A stretch of DNA of 64,000 nucleotides, taken from NCBI RefSeq assembly GCF_025770785.1, contig NZ_JANZLA010000002.1, forward strand, positions 62,001 to 126,000. The letters run 5' to 3'. Below, piece by piece: positions 35,412 to 44,131 of the stretch; the stretch's first letter is position 1, and each line of letters begins with the position of its first letter. This DNA comes from Cellulomonas sp. SG140 (GTDB lineage: Bacteria > Actinomycetota > Actinomycetes > Actinomycetales > Cellulomonadaceae). The position numbers were made by a program, and so were the translations under genes. The notes beneath the pieces are model-generated. The model was not told where the DNA came from and searched no databases. It was given only the letters and a program-made list of their open reading frames with translations.

Positions 35412-36835
35412 GCGTGAGCAGCGACCGACGGGTCGGACCGGACCGGGTGGCGGCGCTGATGGACGGCTGCGCCGGATCGGGGGCGGCGTACGCGGCGCTC
35501 GCCGACGGGCTGCGGTCAGCCGTGCTCGCCGGCGCGTTGCCGCCCCGCACCCGAGTGCCGGGGGAGCGTGAGCTCGCGGCGGCGCTCGGCATCTCCCGGA
35601 CCACGGTGTCCACCGCCTACGACGTGCTGCGGGGCGAGGGCTACCTGGTCAGCCGGCAGGGCTCCGGCACCGTCACCGCGCTGCCCGGCGGGGTGCGGCC
35701 CTCGCCCCGGTTCTCCGACCTGCCGGATGCGGACCTGCTGGACCTGACGAAGGCGGCACCCGGCCAGCCGCCCGAGCTCGCCGCCGCGTGCGAGGCCGCC
35801 GTGGACGACCTGCGCCACGTGGCCGGCCGCGGCTACAGCTCGTTCGGCCTGCCGAGCCTGCGTGCGGCGCTCGCGGACTGGTACGACGAGCGCGGCGTGC
35901 CGACGACCAGCGAGCAGATCCTGGTCACCACCGGTGCCCAGCACGCGATCCACCTGATCACGGGGCTGCTCGCGGGCCGGGGCGACCGCGTGGTGCTGGA
36001 GCACCCGACCTACCCGCTGGCCATCGAGGCGGTCCGCTCCGCCGGTGCCCGGCCCGTGCCGGTACCCGTCGGCGGAGGCGGCGTCGACGTCGAGCTGCTG
36101 CGGGCCACCGTCGCCCGGACCGACCCGCGCCTGACCTACCTGATCCCCGACTTCCAGAACCCCACGGGGACGGTGCTGGACGCGGACAGCCGCTCCGCCG
36201 TGCGGGGCGTGCTGGCGCGCGCCGGGGTGCCGCTCGTGGTCGACGAGGCATTCTCGGAGCTCGCGTTCGGCGATCCCGCGCCGTCCCTGGTGGCCGGCGA
36301 CGGTCGCGCCGTGATCGGCATCGGCTCCAGCTCGAAGGCGTACTGGGGCGGCCTCCGCGTCGGCTGGGTGCGTGCGCACCCCGAGCTCGTCGCCCGGCTC
36401 GCTGCCCGCCGAGCGAGCATGGACGTCGGCACGTCGGTGCTCGACCAGCTGGTGCTGGTGCGCCTGCTCGCCGAGCGGCACACGATCCTCGCGCGTCGTC
36501 GTGCAGAGCTGCGGCGCCAGCGCGACGTGCTGCTCCGGCTGCTCGGCACCCACCTGCCGGGCTGGAGCGCGCGGCCCCCGGCGGGTGGCCTCAGCCTGTG
36601 GGTGGACCTCGGGGCGCCGGCCTCCACGGCGCTCGCGCTGCGCGGCCCCGCGTGCGGCGTCCATCTCGTGCCGGGCACGGCCTTCGGGACCGACGGCACC
36701 TTCGACGACCGGCTGCGGCTGACCTTCGGCGAGCCGGAACCCGTGCTGGTCACCGCGGTCCAGCGGATCGCGGAGGCGTGGGCGACGCTCGACCGACCGG
36801 CGCCGGCGCGGCGCCCCTGGGCGCCGGCCGTCTGA
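35408..36835 (+). CDS. MocR family regulator (GntR HTH plus aminotransferase domain)
   Basis: This protein of about 475 residues is a fusion of a GntR winged helix (about 25-90: LRSAVLAGALPPRTRVPGER, LGISRTTVSTAYDVLRGEGY) with a fold-type I aminotransferase domain. PLP-binding features are present: VLEHPTYPLAI, IPDFQNPTGTVL, VVDEAFSEL and the Schiff-base lysine K310 in IGSSSKAYWGGLRVGW. Such proteins sense PLP or related amines and rarely catalyse. The start is uncertain (GTG 35408 or 35414; no Shine-Dalgarno, possibly leaderless). It is divergent from yczE, its likely target. Confidence 0.92.
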   Translation: MRVSSDRRVGPDRVAALMDGCAGSGAAYAALADGLRSAVLAGALPPRTRVPGERELAAALGISRTTVSTAYDVLRGEGYLVSRQGSGTVTALPGGVRPSPRFSDLPDADLLDLTKAAPGQPPELAAACEAAVDDLRHVAGRGYSSFGLPSLRAALADWYDERGVPTTSEQILVTTGAQHAIHLITGLLAGRGDRVVLEHPTYPLAIEAVRSAGARPVPVPVGGGGVDVELLRATVARTDPRLTYLIPDFQNPTGTVLDADSRSAVRGVLARAGVPLVVDEAFSELAFGDPAPSLVAGDGRAVIGIGSSSKAYWGGLRVGWVRAHPELVARLAARRASMDVGTSVLDQLVLVRLLAERHTILARRRAELRRQRDVLLRLLGTHLPGWSARPPAGGLSLWVDLGAPASTALALRGPACGVHLVPGTAFGTDGTFDDRLRLTFGEPEPVLVTAVQRIAEAWATLDRPAPARRPWAPAV

Positions 36836-36919
36836 GGGAGCTGCCGCGCCCGGTGAAGGTGACGCACGCGACGGGCGGAGCGCGGCACGATGGGCGGGAC
36901 GACGATCGGAGGTGGTCTC

Positions 36920-37477
36920 GTGGCGGCGCACCGACGGGGGTCGCGCGCATCCGTCTGGGTCCGGTGGGCGGCGCTGCTGCTGTTCGGCACCGGCTTCGGG
37001 TACGTCGAGGCGGCCGTGGTGCACTACCTGCGCCGGGTGATCGGCTACCACGCCGGCTACGAGGTGGCCGCGCAGCACGTCTACCTCGACCTGCGGGTGA
37101 TCGCCTTCGTGCGGCCGGAGCACACCGTGCTGGTCGACCCGGCGCTCACCCAGGTGGAGGTCGCACGGGAGGCGGCCACGCTGCTGATGCTGCTCGCGGT
37201 CGCGGTGCTGGCGGCCGACACGCTCCGGAGGCGGCTGGCCGCCTTCTTCATCGCCTTCGCGGTGTGGGACCTGACGTACTACCTGTTCCTGCGCGTGCTC
37301 GACGGCTGGCCGGCGAGGCTCACCGACCTCGACGTCTTCTTCCTCATCCCCGTCACGTGGGTCGGTCCGGTGCTGACCGCGGTCGTCGCGTCGACGGTGG
37401 TGCTGGTCGTGGCGTCGTGGGCCTACGTGGCCCGTGGGGCGGGTGAGAAACCGTCAGAGCCGCCGTCCGGGACCTAG
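36920..37477 (+). CDS. hypothetical membrane protein
   Basis: This 185-residue protein has four predicted helices. Recognisable segments are LLLFGTGFGYVEAAVVHYLR, a long external loop (HVYLDLRVIAFVRPEHTVLV), and AVWDLTYYLFLRVLDGWPAR before the last helix. Family not recognised; conserved Glu and His in helix 1 (YVEAAVVHY) could form a functional site. GTG 36920 has GGAGG 7 nt upstream, better than ATG 36890. It follows the MocR gene by 84 nt. Confidence 0.72.
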   Translation: MAAHRRGSRASVWVRWAALLLFGTGFGYVEAAVVHYLRRVIGYHAGYEVAAQHVYLDLRVIAFVRPEHTVLVDPALTQVEVAREAATLLMLLAVAVLAADTLRRRLAAFFIAFAVWDLTYYLFLRVLDGWPARLTDLDVFFLIPVTWVGPVLTAVVASTVVLVVASWAYVARGAGEKPSEPPSGT

Positions 37478-37574
37478 GTCCGGTGCAGCAGCCGCGCAGA
37501 TGCCGATGTAGTGACGCTAAAGCCGGCACGGTTCCTCCGTCCTGGTCCGATGCGGGCGTCAGAGGTGGTGCGGG

Positions 37575-38558
37575 TTGCCGGAGGGTACGGGCGCTGGGTC
37601 GCCGACGGCGTCCGGCATCCCCGCCGGGCCCCGCACCGGGGTCGCCGCCGGGCTCCCCGCCGGGCTGCACACCCAGGTGCTCCAGCAGCTGTCCGAGGCG
37701 GTCTACGTCGTGGACCGCGAGCGGCGCATCCAGTACTGGAACGATGCGGCCGAGGCGCTGACCGGCCGCACGGCCGCCGAGGCGGTCGGGCGCTGGTGCG
37801 GCGACGGTCTGCTCAACCACGTCGACGACGCCGGTGTCTCGATGTGCGGACCAGGGCGGTGCCCGCTCGCGCTCACCATGCTGGACGGCGAGCCGCGCGC
37901 GTGCCGCGTGCTGCTGCACCACCGCGACGGTCATCTGGTGCCGGTGCGGGTGCGCGCGACCGCGCTGCGCGACCTCGACGGCGAGGTGATCGGCGCCGTG
38001 GAGGTGTTCAGCGACGACTCCGAGCACCGTGCCGACCGGCAGCGGATCGACGAGCTGGACCAGACGGCGAGCCACGACGCGCTCACCGGGCTCGGCAACC
38101 GCCGGTACCTGGACCGCCGGTTGGAGGAGCGCCTGGCGGCGTGGCGCGAGGACCCGTCTGCCGCCTTCGGGGTGCTGCTGCTGGACCTCGACCGGTTCAA
38201 GCAGGTCAACGACGCGCTCGGGCACCTGGCCGGCGACGAGGTGCTGCGCGCCGTCGCCGTCAGCCTGCGGCTGGCTGCACCCGACGGGTGCGACCTGGCG
38301 CGTTTCGGTGGCGAGGAGTTCGTCGTCGTGGTGCCGTGCTCCGACGTGGGCGGCCTCGAGGCGGTGGGGGAGCAGCTGCGCGCCATGGTGGCGAGCATCC
38401 GGATGGAGCGGTTCGGCCGGGCCGAGCCCGTGACCGTCTCGGGCGGTGGCGCGCTGGTGCGCTCCGACGACGTGCCGCTGTCCCTGCTGGCGCGAGCGGA
38501 CAGCATGCTGCTGCAGGCCAAGTGGCGCGGACGGGACCGCGTCGTCGTCCAGCCCTGA
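37575..38558 (+). CDS. PAS-GGDEF diguanylate cyclase with Cys-bearing sensor
   Basis: This 327-residue protein starts at TTG 37575; no ATG or GTG in frame fits better. A Gly/Pro-rich tail (1-30) is followed by a PAS domain (about 32-150) and a GGDEF domain (about 160-325). The active-site loop is GGEEF (245-249) with the DALTGLGNRRYLD lead-in, so synthesis of c-di-GMP is expected. No RxxD I-site is seen four residues before GGEEF. The PAS domain has C75, C91 and C96 (W-C, then M-C-G-P-G-R-C-P), the spacing of a cofactor- or metal-binding PAS subtype. No transmembrane helix is present. Confidence 0.88.
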   Translation: MPEGTGAGSPTASGIPAGPRTGVAAGLPAGLHTQVLQQLSEAVYVVDRERRIQYWNDAAEALTGRTAAEAVGRWCGDGLLNHVDDAGVSMCGPGRCPLALTMLDGEPRACRVLLHHRDGHLVPVRVRATALRDLDGEVIGAVEVFSDDSEHRADRQRIDELDQTASHDALTGLGNRRYLDRRLEERLAAWREDPSAAFGVLLLDLDRFKQVNDALGHLAGDEVLRAVAVSLRLAAPDGCDLARFGGEEFVVVVPCSDVGGLEAVGEQLRAMVASIRMERFGRAEPVTVSGGGALVRSDDVPLSLLARADSMLLQAKWRGRDRVVVQP

Positions 38559-38592
38559 CGCCTGGCCCGCGGCGCTTCCCGTCAGCCCCTTG

Positions 38593-39615
38593 TCAGCGCC
38601 ACCCGAGCGCCGGTGCGACGTGCGTGAGGATCGACTCGATCACGTGCGCGTTGTAGTCGACGCCGAGCTGGTTGGGCACCGTCAGCAGCAGGGTGTCGGC
38701 GTCGGCGATCGCCTCGTCGCCGCGCAGCTGCTCGATCAGCACGTCCGGCTCGGCGGCGTAGCTGCGGCCGAAGATGGCCCGCGTGGTCGCGTCGATGTTG
38801 CCGATCTGGTCCTCGTCCTCCGACCCGTGCCCGAAGTAGGTCCGGTCCCGGTCGTCCACCAGGGCGAAGATGCTGCGGCTGACCGACACTCGCGGCTCCC
38901 GCTCGTGCCCGGCCGCCTTCCAGGCCTCGCGGAACAGCCGGATCTGGTCCGCCTGCTGCACGTGGAACGGCTGACCGCTCTCGTCGTTCTTCAGCGTGGA
39001 GCTCATCAGGTTCATGCCCTGCTCCGCGGCCCACTGCGCGGTGGCGTTGGACCCGGCGCCCCACCAGATCCGGTCCCGCAGACCGGGGGAGTACGGCTCG
39101 AGCCGCAGCAGCCCGGCCGGGTTGGGGAACATCGGCCGGGGGTTCGGCTGCGCGAAAGCGGCACCGGCCACCACCTGCAGGAAGGTCTCGGCGCGGGCGC
39201 GCGCCATGTCGGCGTCCGTGCTGCCCTCCGGCGGCTCGTAGCCGAAGTACCGGAACCCGTCGAGCACCTGCTCCGGTGACCCGCGGCTGATTCCGAGCTG
39301 CAGCCGACCGCCGGCGATCAGGTCGGCGGCCCCCGCGTCCTCCGCCATGTACATCGGGTTCTCGTACCGCATGTCGATCACCGCGGTGCCGATCTCGATG
39401 CGACCGGTGCGGGCGCCGACCGCGGCGAGCAGCGGGAACGGCGAGCCGAGCTGCCGGGCGAAGTGGTGCACCCGGAAGTAGGCGCCGTCGGCGCCCAGCT
39501 CCTCGGCGGCGACGGCCAGGTCGATCGACTGCAGCAGCGCGTCGGAGGCCGATCGGGTCTGCGAGGCGGGCGACGGGGTCCAGTGGCCGAAGGACAGGAA
39601 GCCGATGGTCTTCAT
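38593..39615 (-). CDS. LLM-class flavin-dependent oxidoreductase
   Basis: This 340-residue luciferase-like monooxygenase has IGFLSFGHWTP at the start, YFRVHHFARQLGSPFPLLAA (second strand and helix), IEIGTAVIDMRYENPMYMAE, GRLQLGISRGSPEQVL and a final LLTVPNQLG. These are standard for the FMN- or F420-dependent LLM family. The substrate is unknown. A small DUF5808 gene ends 17 nt upstream on the same strand and is likely co-transcribed. Confidence 0.92.
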   Translation of the reverse strand: MKTIGFLSFGHWTPSPASQTRSASDALLQSIDLAVAAEELGADGAYFRVHHFARQLGSPFPLLAAVGARTGRIEIGTAVIDMRYENPMYMAEDAGAADLIAGGRLQLGISRGSPEQVLDGFRYFGYEPPEGSTDADMARARAETFLQVVAGAAFAQPNPRPMFPNPAGLLRLEPYSPGLRDRIWWGAGSNATAQWAAEQGMNLMSSTLKNDESGQPFHVQQADQIRLFREAWKAAGHEREPRVSVSRSIFALVDDRDRTYFGHGSEDEDQIGNIDATTRAIFGRSYAAEPDVLIEQLRGDEAIADADTLLLTVPNQLGVDYNAHVIESILTHVAPALGWR

Positions 39616-39632
39616 GTCCGCCTCAACGCGTC

Positions 39633-39932
39633 TCAGGCCTCGATCTTCCGCCGCACCAGCTCGACGACGCGTCCGACGTTGACCGTCCAGCCGACGCCGA
39701 ACACCTGCGGGCTGAGCAGGTGGTCGCCCTTCGGGTCCCAGATCCGCTCCTTGAACCGTGCGACGGTCGGCGGCCGGAAGTCGTAGGGCACGAAGCCGAC
39801 GACCTCGCCGTGCCAGGTGCGCTGGTCGGCCGGGGTGCGCAGCTCCTTGACGACGGCCGCGGCGGCCAGTGCGAGGACGACGAGCCGGCCGATCGAGGGG
39901 CCGCGGTGGCCGTGCTCACGCTTGCTTCCCAT
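39633..39932 (-). CDS. DUF5808 small protein
   Basis: This 99-residue protein has one N-terminal hydrophobic helix (about 16-30, IGRLVVLALAAAAVV). The DUF5808 motif WDPKGDHLLSPQVFGVGWTV lies near its C-terminus. The same motif recurs in the HAAS membrane protein at 25154-26083. ATG 39932 has GGGAG 5 nt upstream. Function is unknown. The motif always starts W-D-P and ends G-V-G-W-T-V-N, which may form a compact binding loop. Confidence 0.8.
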   Translation of the reverse strand: MGSKREHGHRGPSIGRLVVLALAAAAVVKELRTPADQRTWHGEVVGFVPYDFRPPTVARFKERIWDPKGDHLLSPQVFGVGWTVNVGRVVELVRRKIEA

Positions 39933-40114
39933 GGTTGCTCCCTTGCGACGTCGGTGCTCCGATCCTCCTCCCGTCCGCCCAGGTGCGGGTGTGATCCGTG
40001 TCGCATCCTCGTCTCCGGCGGCGTGTCCGGTTCCCCGACGAGCGGCCGGCACGCCACCCTCGCCCCGCGACCGTCGCCCCGGGGTCGCACGGCCTGACGA
40101 GGGATCGATCACCC

Positions 40115-40396
40115 ATGCTGAAGAAGTCGCGCTCCGCCAAGTCCGCCACCTGCACGCTCACGTTCGCGCTGCCGCTCGCGCAGCTCGACGGGTCGGTCAG
40201 CGTCGTCGGGACGTTCAACGACTGGACACCGGGTGTGCACGTGCTGCGCCGGCGCTCCAACGGCACCGCCAGCACCTCGGTCACAGTGCCGGCCGGGACC
40301 GACGTGCGGTTCCGCTACCTCGGGGAGCACGGCCGCTGGTTCGACGACGCGGACGCCGACCTGGTGACCGCCGACGGCGGTCTGGTCCGCGCCTGA
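40115..40396 (+). CDS. stand-alone CBM48/AMPK-like glycogen-binding domain protein
   Basis: This 93-residue protein consists of one early-set beta-sandwich. [10 protein letters not shown] starts the first strand, [13 protein letters not shown] is the sugar-binding turn of CBM48 and AMPK-beta, and [20 protein letters not shown] is the typical second half with W and D at the glucan site. No catalytic domain is attached. It may bind glycogen or alpha-glucans in the cytoplasm. ATG 40115 follows GAGGGA by about 10 nt. Confidence 0.83.
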   Translation: MLKKSRSAKSATCTLTFALPLAQLDGSVSVVGTFNDWTPGVHVLRRRSNGTASTSVTVPAGTDVRFRYLGEHGRWFDDADADLVTADGGLVRA

Positions 40397-40413
40397 GGAA
40401 ACGCGCCTGGCGG

Positions 40414-40440
40414 GTTTATACAACGTCGACTTGTGTAAAC
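40414..40440. promoter_or_regulatory. palindromic operator upstream of ferredoxin
   Basis: GTTTATACAA (40414-40423), a 7-nt centre CGTCGAC, and TTGTGTAAAC (40431-40440) form an inverted repeat with one mismatch. It ends 8 nt before the fdx ATG, the place for a repressor to block a short-leader or leaderless transcript. The gene after fdx encodes a SufR-like candidate for binding it. Confidence 0.6.
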
Positions 40441-40448
40441 TCCGTCGC

Positions 40449-40799
40449 ATGACCTACGTGATCGGATCGCCGTGCGTGGACGTCAAGGACCGCGCCTGCG
40501 TGGACGAGTGCCCCGTCGACTGCATCTACGAGGGTGCTCGCACGCTGTACATCCACCCCGACGAGTGCGTGGACTGCGGCGCCTGCGAACCGGTGTGCCC
40601 CACCGAGGCGATCTACTACGAGGACGACCTGCCGGACGCGGAGCGGGCGTACCTGCAGGACAACGCGGCCTTCTTCGCCGACCCGCTGCCGGGCCGCTCG
40701 GCACCGCTCGGATCGCCGGGCGGGGCGGGAAAGCTCGGCGCGCTCGGCGTCGACACGCCGCTCGTCGCCGGCCTGCCGGTATCGGACACCGGCGCCTGA
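40449..40799 (+). CDS. fdxA: 7Fe ferredoxin, FdxA type
   Basis: This 116-residue protein has eight cluster cysteines: C9, C17, C21, C25, C40, C43, C46 and C50. The first half (C-x7-C-x3-C-x3-C) is the [3Fe-4S]/[4Fe-4S] pattern of 7Fe ferredoxins and the second is C-x2-C-x2-C-x3-C-P. Residues 60-116 are the usual helical and Pro/Gly-rich tail of actinobacterial FdxA. It carries electrons to oxygenases or other redox enzymes. ATG 40449 lies 8 nt after the operator palindrome, without a Shine-Dalgarno. The regulator gene begins 8 nt downstream. Confidence 0.93.
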   Translation: MTYVIGSPCVDVKDRACVDECPVDCIYEGARTLYIHPDECVDCGACEPVCPTEAIYYEDDLPDAERAYLQDNAAFFADPLPGRSAPLGSPGGAGKLGALGVDTPLVAGLPVSDTGA

Positions 40800-40807
40800 G
40801 GCCCGAC

Positions 40808-41518
40808 GTGCCGGGCGACCAGCACGGGCGTGCGGACGCTGCGCCGGAGCCGGCCGACGGGCGGACGGACCGCTCGGGGCGGCGGCGGCAGGTGCTCGAG
40901 CGTCTGCGGGAGGCGGGCCGACCGCTCGGCAGCGCCGAGCTCGCCCGTGACCTGGGCGTGCACCCGAACACGGTGCGGTTCCACCTCGAGGCGCTGCTGG
41001 CGGCCGGCCTGGTGGAGCGGGTGGACGGCGAGCGAGGCGTGCCGGGCCGGCCGGCGCTGCTCTTCGCCGCGGCCCCCGGGATGGACCGCGCCGGACCGCG
41101 CCGGTACGGGCAGCTGGCACGTGCACTGGCGGGGGCGCTGGACGGTGTGCCGGACGCCGGGGAGCGGGCGCTCGAGGCGGGTCGGGCGTGGGGCCGCGAG
41201 GCGGCGGCCACGTCGGGGGAACCGGCAGAGGGACCGGGTGATCGACCGGTGGGCGCCCTGCTGACGCTGCTCGACGAGCTCGACTTCGACCCGGTCCTCC
41301 TCGACGGTGGCCCGGACCACAACCGGCGGGTCGGCCTGCGCCGCTGCCCGTTCCTCGAGGTGGCGACAGCCCAGACCTCCGTCGTCTGCCCCGTGCACCT
41401 GGGCCTCATGCAGGGTGCGGTGCAGGTGTGGGGCGGGGACGTCAGGGTCGACCGGCTGCACCCCTTCGCCGAGCCGGACCTGTGCGTCGCCCACCTGTCG
41501 GGCGTCGTGGCCGGCTGA
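40808..41518 (+). CDS. winged-helix regulator with SufR-like cysteine motif
   Basis: This 236-residue protein has an HTH at about 41-70 (LGSAELARDLGVHPNTVRFH) and an acidic Gly-rich linker. Its C-terminal region contains C180, C194 and C226 plus H197, in the order L-R-R-C-P-F and V-C-P-V-H-L-G and P-D-L-C-V. This matches the cysteine layout of SufR-type Fe-S-sensing repressors. It follows the ferredoxin gene by 8 nt. The likely circuit, which is inference, is repression of fdxA and itself when an Fe-S cluster is bound, with derepression on cluster loss. Confidence 0.83.
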   Translation: MPGDQHGRADAAPEPADGRTDRSGRRRQVLERLREAGRPLGSAELARDLGVHPNTVRFHLEALLAAGLVERVDGERGVPGRPALLFAAAPGMDRAGPRRYGQLARALAGALDGVPDAGERALEAGRAWGREAAATSGEPAEGPGDRPVGALLTLLDELDFDPVLLDGGPDHNRRVGLRRCPFLEVATAQTSVVCPVHLGLMQGAVQVWGGDVRVDRLHPFAEPDLCVAHLSGVVAG

Positions 41519-41631
41519 CCCGCGTACCGCGCCATCCCGGCGCACGATGGATCGGGGCCCGGACGACGGTGCCCCGGCCGAGGGTGCACCGGCGGCGGAC
41601 CGGGCATCTGCACGAGGACGAAGGAGCTGCG

Positions 41632-41964
41632 ATGGAGTCGACGAACCTCAGCACGCTGGCGGACGAGCTGCTCGCGGGAGCCCGGGCGGCCGACTCCGGG
41701 CGGGCGTCGCGGACCGTCCACGGTGGCACCGGCCATCCGCTGCGCCAGACGGTGCTCGCGCTGGTGGCCGGTCGGTCGCTCGCCGAGCACGACAGCCCCG
41801 GCGACGCCACGCTCCAGGTGGTGCGCGGCCGGATGCGGCTCGTCGTGGGTGACGAGTCCTGGGAGGGCGTCGCCGGAGAGCTGGTGACCATCCCGCCGAC
41901 GCGGCACGGGCTGACCGCGCTCGAGGACTCCGTGGCGGTGCTGACCGTGGTGGCCGCGCTCTAG
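41632..41964 (+). CDS. cupin domain protein
   Basis: This 110-residue single cupin barrel has ALVAGRSLAEHDSPGDATLQ and VVRGRMRLVVGDESWEGV, with RHGLTALEDSVAVLTVV as the second motif. One His is visible in each motif (AEHD, TRHG), so metal binding is possible but with fewer ligands than a full cupin. ATG 41632 has AAGGAG 5 nt upstream. Its TAG shares the four-base sequence CTAG with the stop of the convergent beta-galactosidase gene. Confidence 0.85.
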   Translation: MESTNLSTLADELLAGARAADSGRASRTVHGGTGHPLRQTVLALVAGRSLAEHDSPGDATLQVVRGRMRLVVGDESWEGVAGELVTIPPTRHGLTALEDSVAVLTVVAAL

Positions 41965-44039
41965 CCGACCGGGTGGGTGGTGCGGACCACCGCGACACCG
42001 CCGGCCGGCACCTTCACGGCACCGGCCACCGGCTCGCCGGACAGCAGCTCGGTGCCCTCGGCCGGCACGGCCACGGCCTCCTCGGTGTGGTTGACCGCGA
42101 CGAGGTAGTCGGCGCGGTCGCCGTGGCGGACCACCACCTCGACGTCGTCCGGCAGCTCGGAGGCCGCAAGACCGGCGTCGGCGTAGGCGCGGTGCAGCAC
42201 CGCGGCGAGGCCGTCACCGGTGAGGTGCGTGGACACGTACCAGCCTGCGCCGTCACCCCGGACGTGACGGGTGACCGCCGCGCCGCCCGCCGCGGGCCCG
42301 TCGACGTAGTGCGCCAGCACCTGCGCGCCGCGCAGCACCAGGTGGTCCGCCCACACGTCGGACACCACGTCGTCGGCGCCGTCGACCCACGCCAGCCGCA
42401 CGCGCTCGCCGGTGCGCAACGGCAGGAACTCCTCGACGGTCACGCCCAGCGCGTCGACCAGCGGTGCCAGGTACCCACCGGGGTGCACGGCGTCGTGCTC
42501 GTCGACGATGCCGGAGAAGCACAGCACCACGAGCGTGCCTCCCGCCTCGACGTAGGTCGTCAGGTTGCGCGCGGCTACGTCGCTGAGCAGGTACGACGCC
42601 GGGGCGACCACCAACGGGTACGCCGAAAGGTCGGCCTCGGGGTGCGCGAAGTCCACCGTCAGGCCGTCGCGCCACAGCCGGTCGTATACGGCCCGGACGC
42701 GCTCCCGGTGGCCGAGGTCCACGCTCGGACGCCACTCCAGGTCCTGCGCCCAGAACGACTCCCAGTCCCACAGGATCGCGGCGTCGGCGCGGACCCGGGA
42801 CCCGCGCACCTCGCCCAGCCGACCGACCGCAGCGCCCAGCTCGCACACCTCGCGCCACACCCGCGACGACGTGCCGGCGTGCGGAAGCATCGCCGAGTGG
42901 AACTTCTCGGCGCCCGAGCGCGAGGCGCGCCACTGGAAGAAGAGCACGGCGTCCGCACCGCGGCCCAGATGGGTCAGCGCGTTGCGCGCCATCTCGCCAG
43001 GGCGCTTCGCCACGTTGCGCGGCTGCCAGTTGACGGCCGAGGTGGAGTGCTCCATGAGGATCCACGGGCGGCCGCCGGCGACCGAGCGGGTCAGGTCCGC
43101 CGCCATCGCCAGGCCGACGTACCCGCGCGGGTCGGCTGCGTCGAGGTAGTGGTCGTCCGAGACCACGTCGACCTCGCGTGCCCACGCCCACAGGTCGGTG
43201 GAGGGGCAGGCCGTCGCCATGAAGTTGGTGGTCACCGGCCGGTCGGAGTGCGCCCGGATCGCGTCCCGCTCGGCGCGGAAGCACTCGCGCAGCGCGTGGT
43301 CGCTGAACCGGGCGAAGTCGAGGCGCTGGGCCGGGTTGACCACGCTGGGCGCGACCGACGGCACGCCGACGTGCTCCCACTCGCCGTACCGCTGGCCCCA
43401 GAACGCGGTACCCCAGGCTGCGTTCAGCGCGTCGAGGCTCCCGTACCGCTCGCGCAGCCACACCCGGAAGGCCGCCGCCGACGACTCCGAGTAGTCCTCG
43501 GACACCGGCGCGCCGTACTCGTTGTGCACGTGCCACAGCACCACCGCGGGGTGGCGGCCGTAGCGCTCGGCCAGGGCCGTGGTGATGCGGACGGCGGCCC
43601 GCCGGTACGCCGGTGAGCTGGGGCCGGCCATGCCGCGCGAGCCGAAGCCGAGCACCGTGCCGTCCCGGGTGACCACGCGCGCCTCGGGGTGGGCGGCGAA
43701 GAACCAGGCCGGGGGAGACGCGGTCGGCGTGCCGAGGTCGACGGCGATGCCGTGCGCGTGCAGCAGCTCGATCAGCCGGTCCAGCCAGCCGAGGTCCAGC
43801 TCGCCCTCCCGCGGTTCCAGCAGCGCCCAGGAGAAGATGCCGACGCTGACCAGGTTCACCCCCGCCTGAGCCATCAGCTCGACGTCCTCCTGCCACACCT
43901 CCTCGGGCCACTGCTCGGGGTTGTAGTCCCCGCCGTAGGCGATGCCGTCGGGCCCGAGCGGCCAGCGCGGCGTGGTGGGGCCGACGCCTCGCAGGCTGCC
44001 GGGACGCGAGGCGAGTGGCCCCGTGGGGTGGGAAGACAT
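41961..44039 (-). CDS. GH42 beta-galactosidase
   Basis: This 692-residue cytoplasmic enzyme has the GH42 TIM barrel: GGDYNPEQWPEEVW (34-49), the acid/base E174 in VLWHVHNEYGAP and the nucleophile E330 in WILMEHSTSAVNW. A trimerisation domain follows (ILWDWESFWAQDLEW, SYLLSDVAARNL, YVEAGGTLVVLCFSGIVDEH), with a small beta domain at the end. It hydrolyses beta-galactosides after import by the adjacent ABC system. ATG 44039 has GGAGAG directly upstream. The gene is divergent from the transporter genes, and the LacI regulator at 47577 probably controls both. Confidence 0.95.
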   Translation of the reverse strand: MSSHPTGPLASRPGSLRGVGPTTPRWPLGPDGIAYGGDYNPEQWPEEVWQEDVELMAQAGVNLVSVGIFSWALLEPREGELDLGWLDRLIELLHAHGIAVDLGTPTASPPAWFFAAHPEARVVTRDGTVLGFGSRGMAGPSSPAYRRAAVRITTALAERYGRHPAVVLWHVHNEYGAPVSEDYSESSAAAFRVWLRERYGSLDALNAAWGTAFWGQRYGEWEHVGVPSVAPSVVNPAQRLDFARFSDHALRECFRAERDAIRAHSDRPVTTNFMATACPSTDLWAWAREVDVVSDDHYLDAADPRGYVGLAMAADLTRSVAGGRPWILMEHSTSAVNWQPRNVAKRPGEMARNALTHLGRGADAVLFFQWRASRSGAEKFHSAMLPHAGTSSRVWREVCELGAAVGRLGEVRGSRVRADAAILWDWESFWAQDLEWRPSVDLGHRERVRAVYDRLWRDGLTVDFAHPEADLSAYPLVVAPASYLLSDVAARNLTTYVEAGGTLVVLCFSGIVDEHDAVHPGGYLAPLVDALGVTVEEFLPLRTGERVRLAWVDGADDVVSDVWADHLVLRGAQVLAHYVDGPAAGGAAVTRHVRGDGAGWYVSTHLTGDGLAAVLHRAYADAGLAASELPDDVEVVVRHGDRADYLVAVNHTEEAVAVPAEGTELLSGEPVAGAVKVPAGGVAVVRTTHPVG

Positions 44040-44131
44040 GACTCTCCGTCGAGCTCGTGGGATTAATCGGTGTGCACGATCACAGCCGTCCGCGGCACGC
44101 CGTGCCCCAGGAAACACCACGTAGCGAGCGG

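Noticed and set aside
44071-44084. TGTGCACGATCACA as a CRP/GlxR site
   Set aside because: The symmetry is imperfect and the spacing is two bases short of the usual TGTGA-N6-TCACA.
44061-44106. GATTAATC and GGCACG-C-CGTGCC as LacI operators
   Set aside because: The first is too short and the second has an odd centre; LacI sites have an even centre with CG. Noted only as unassigned palindromes.
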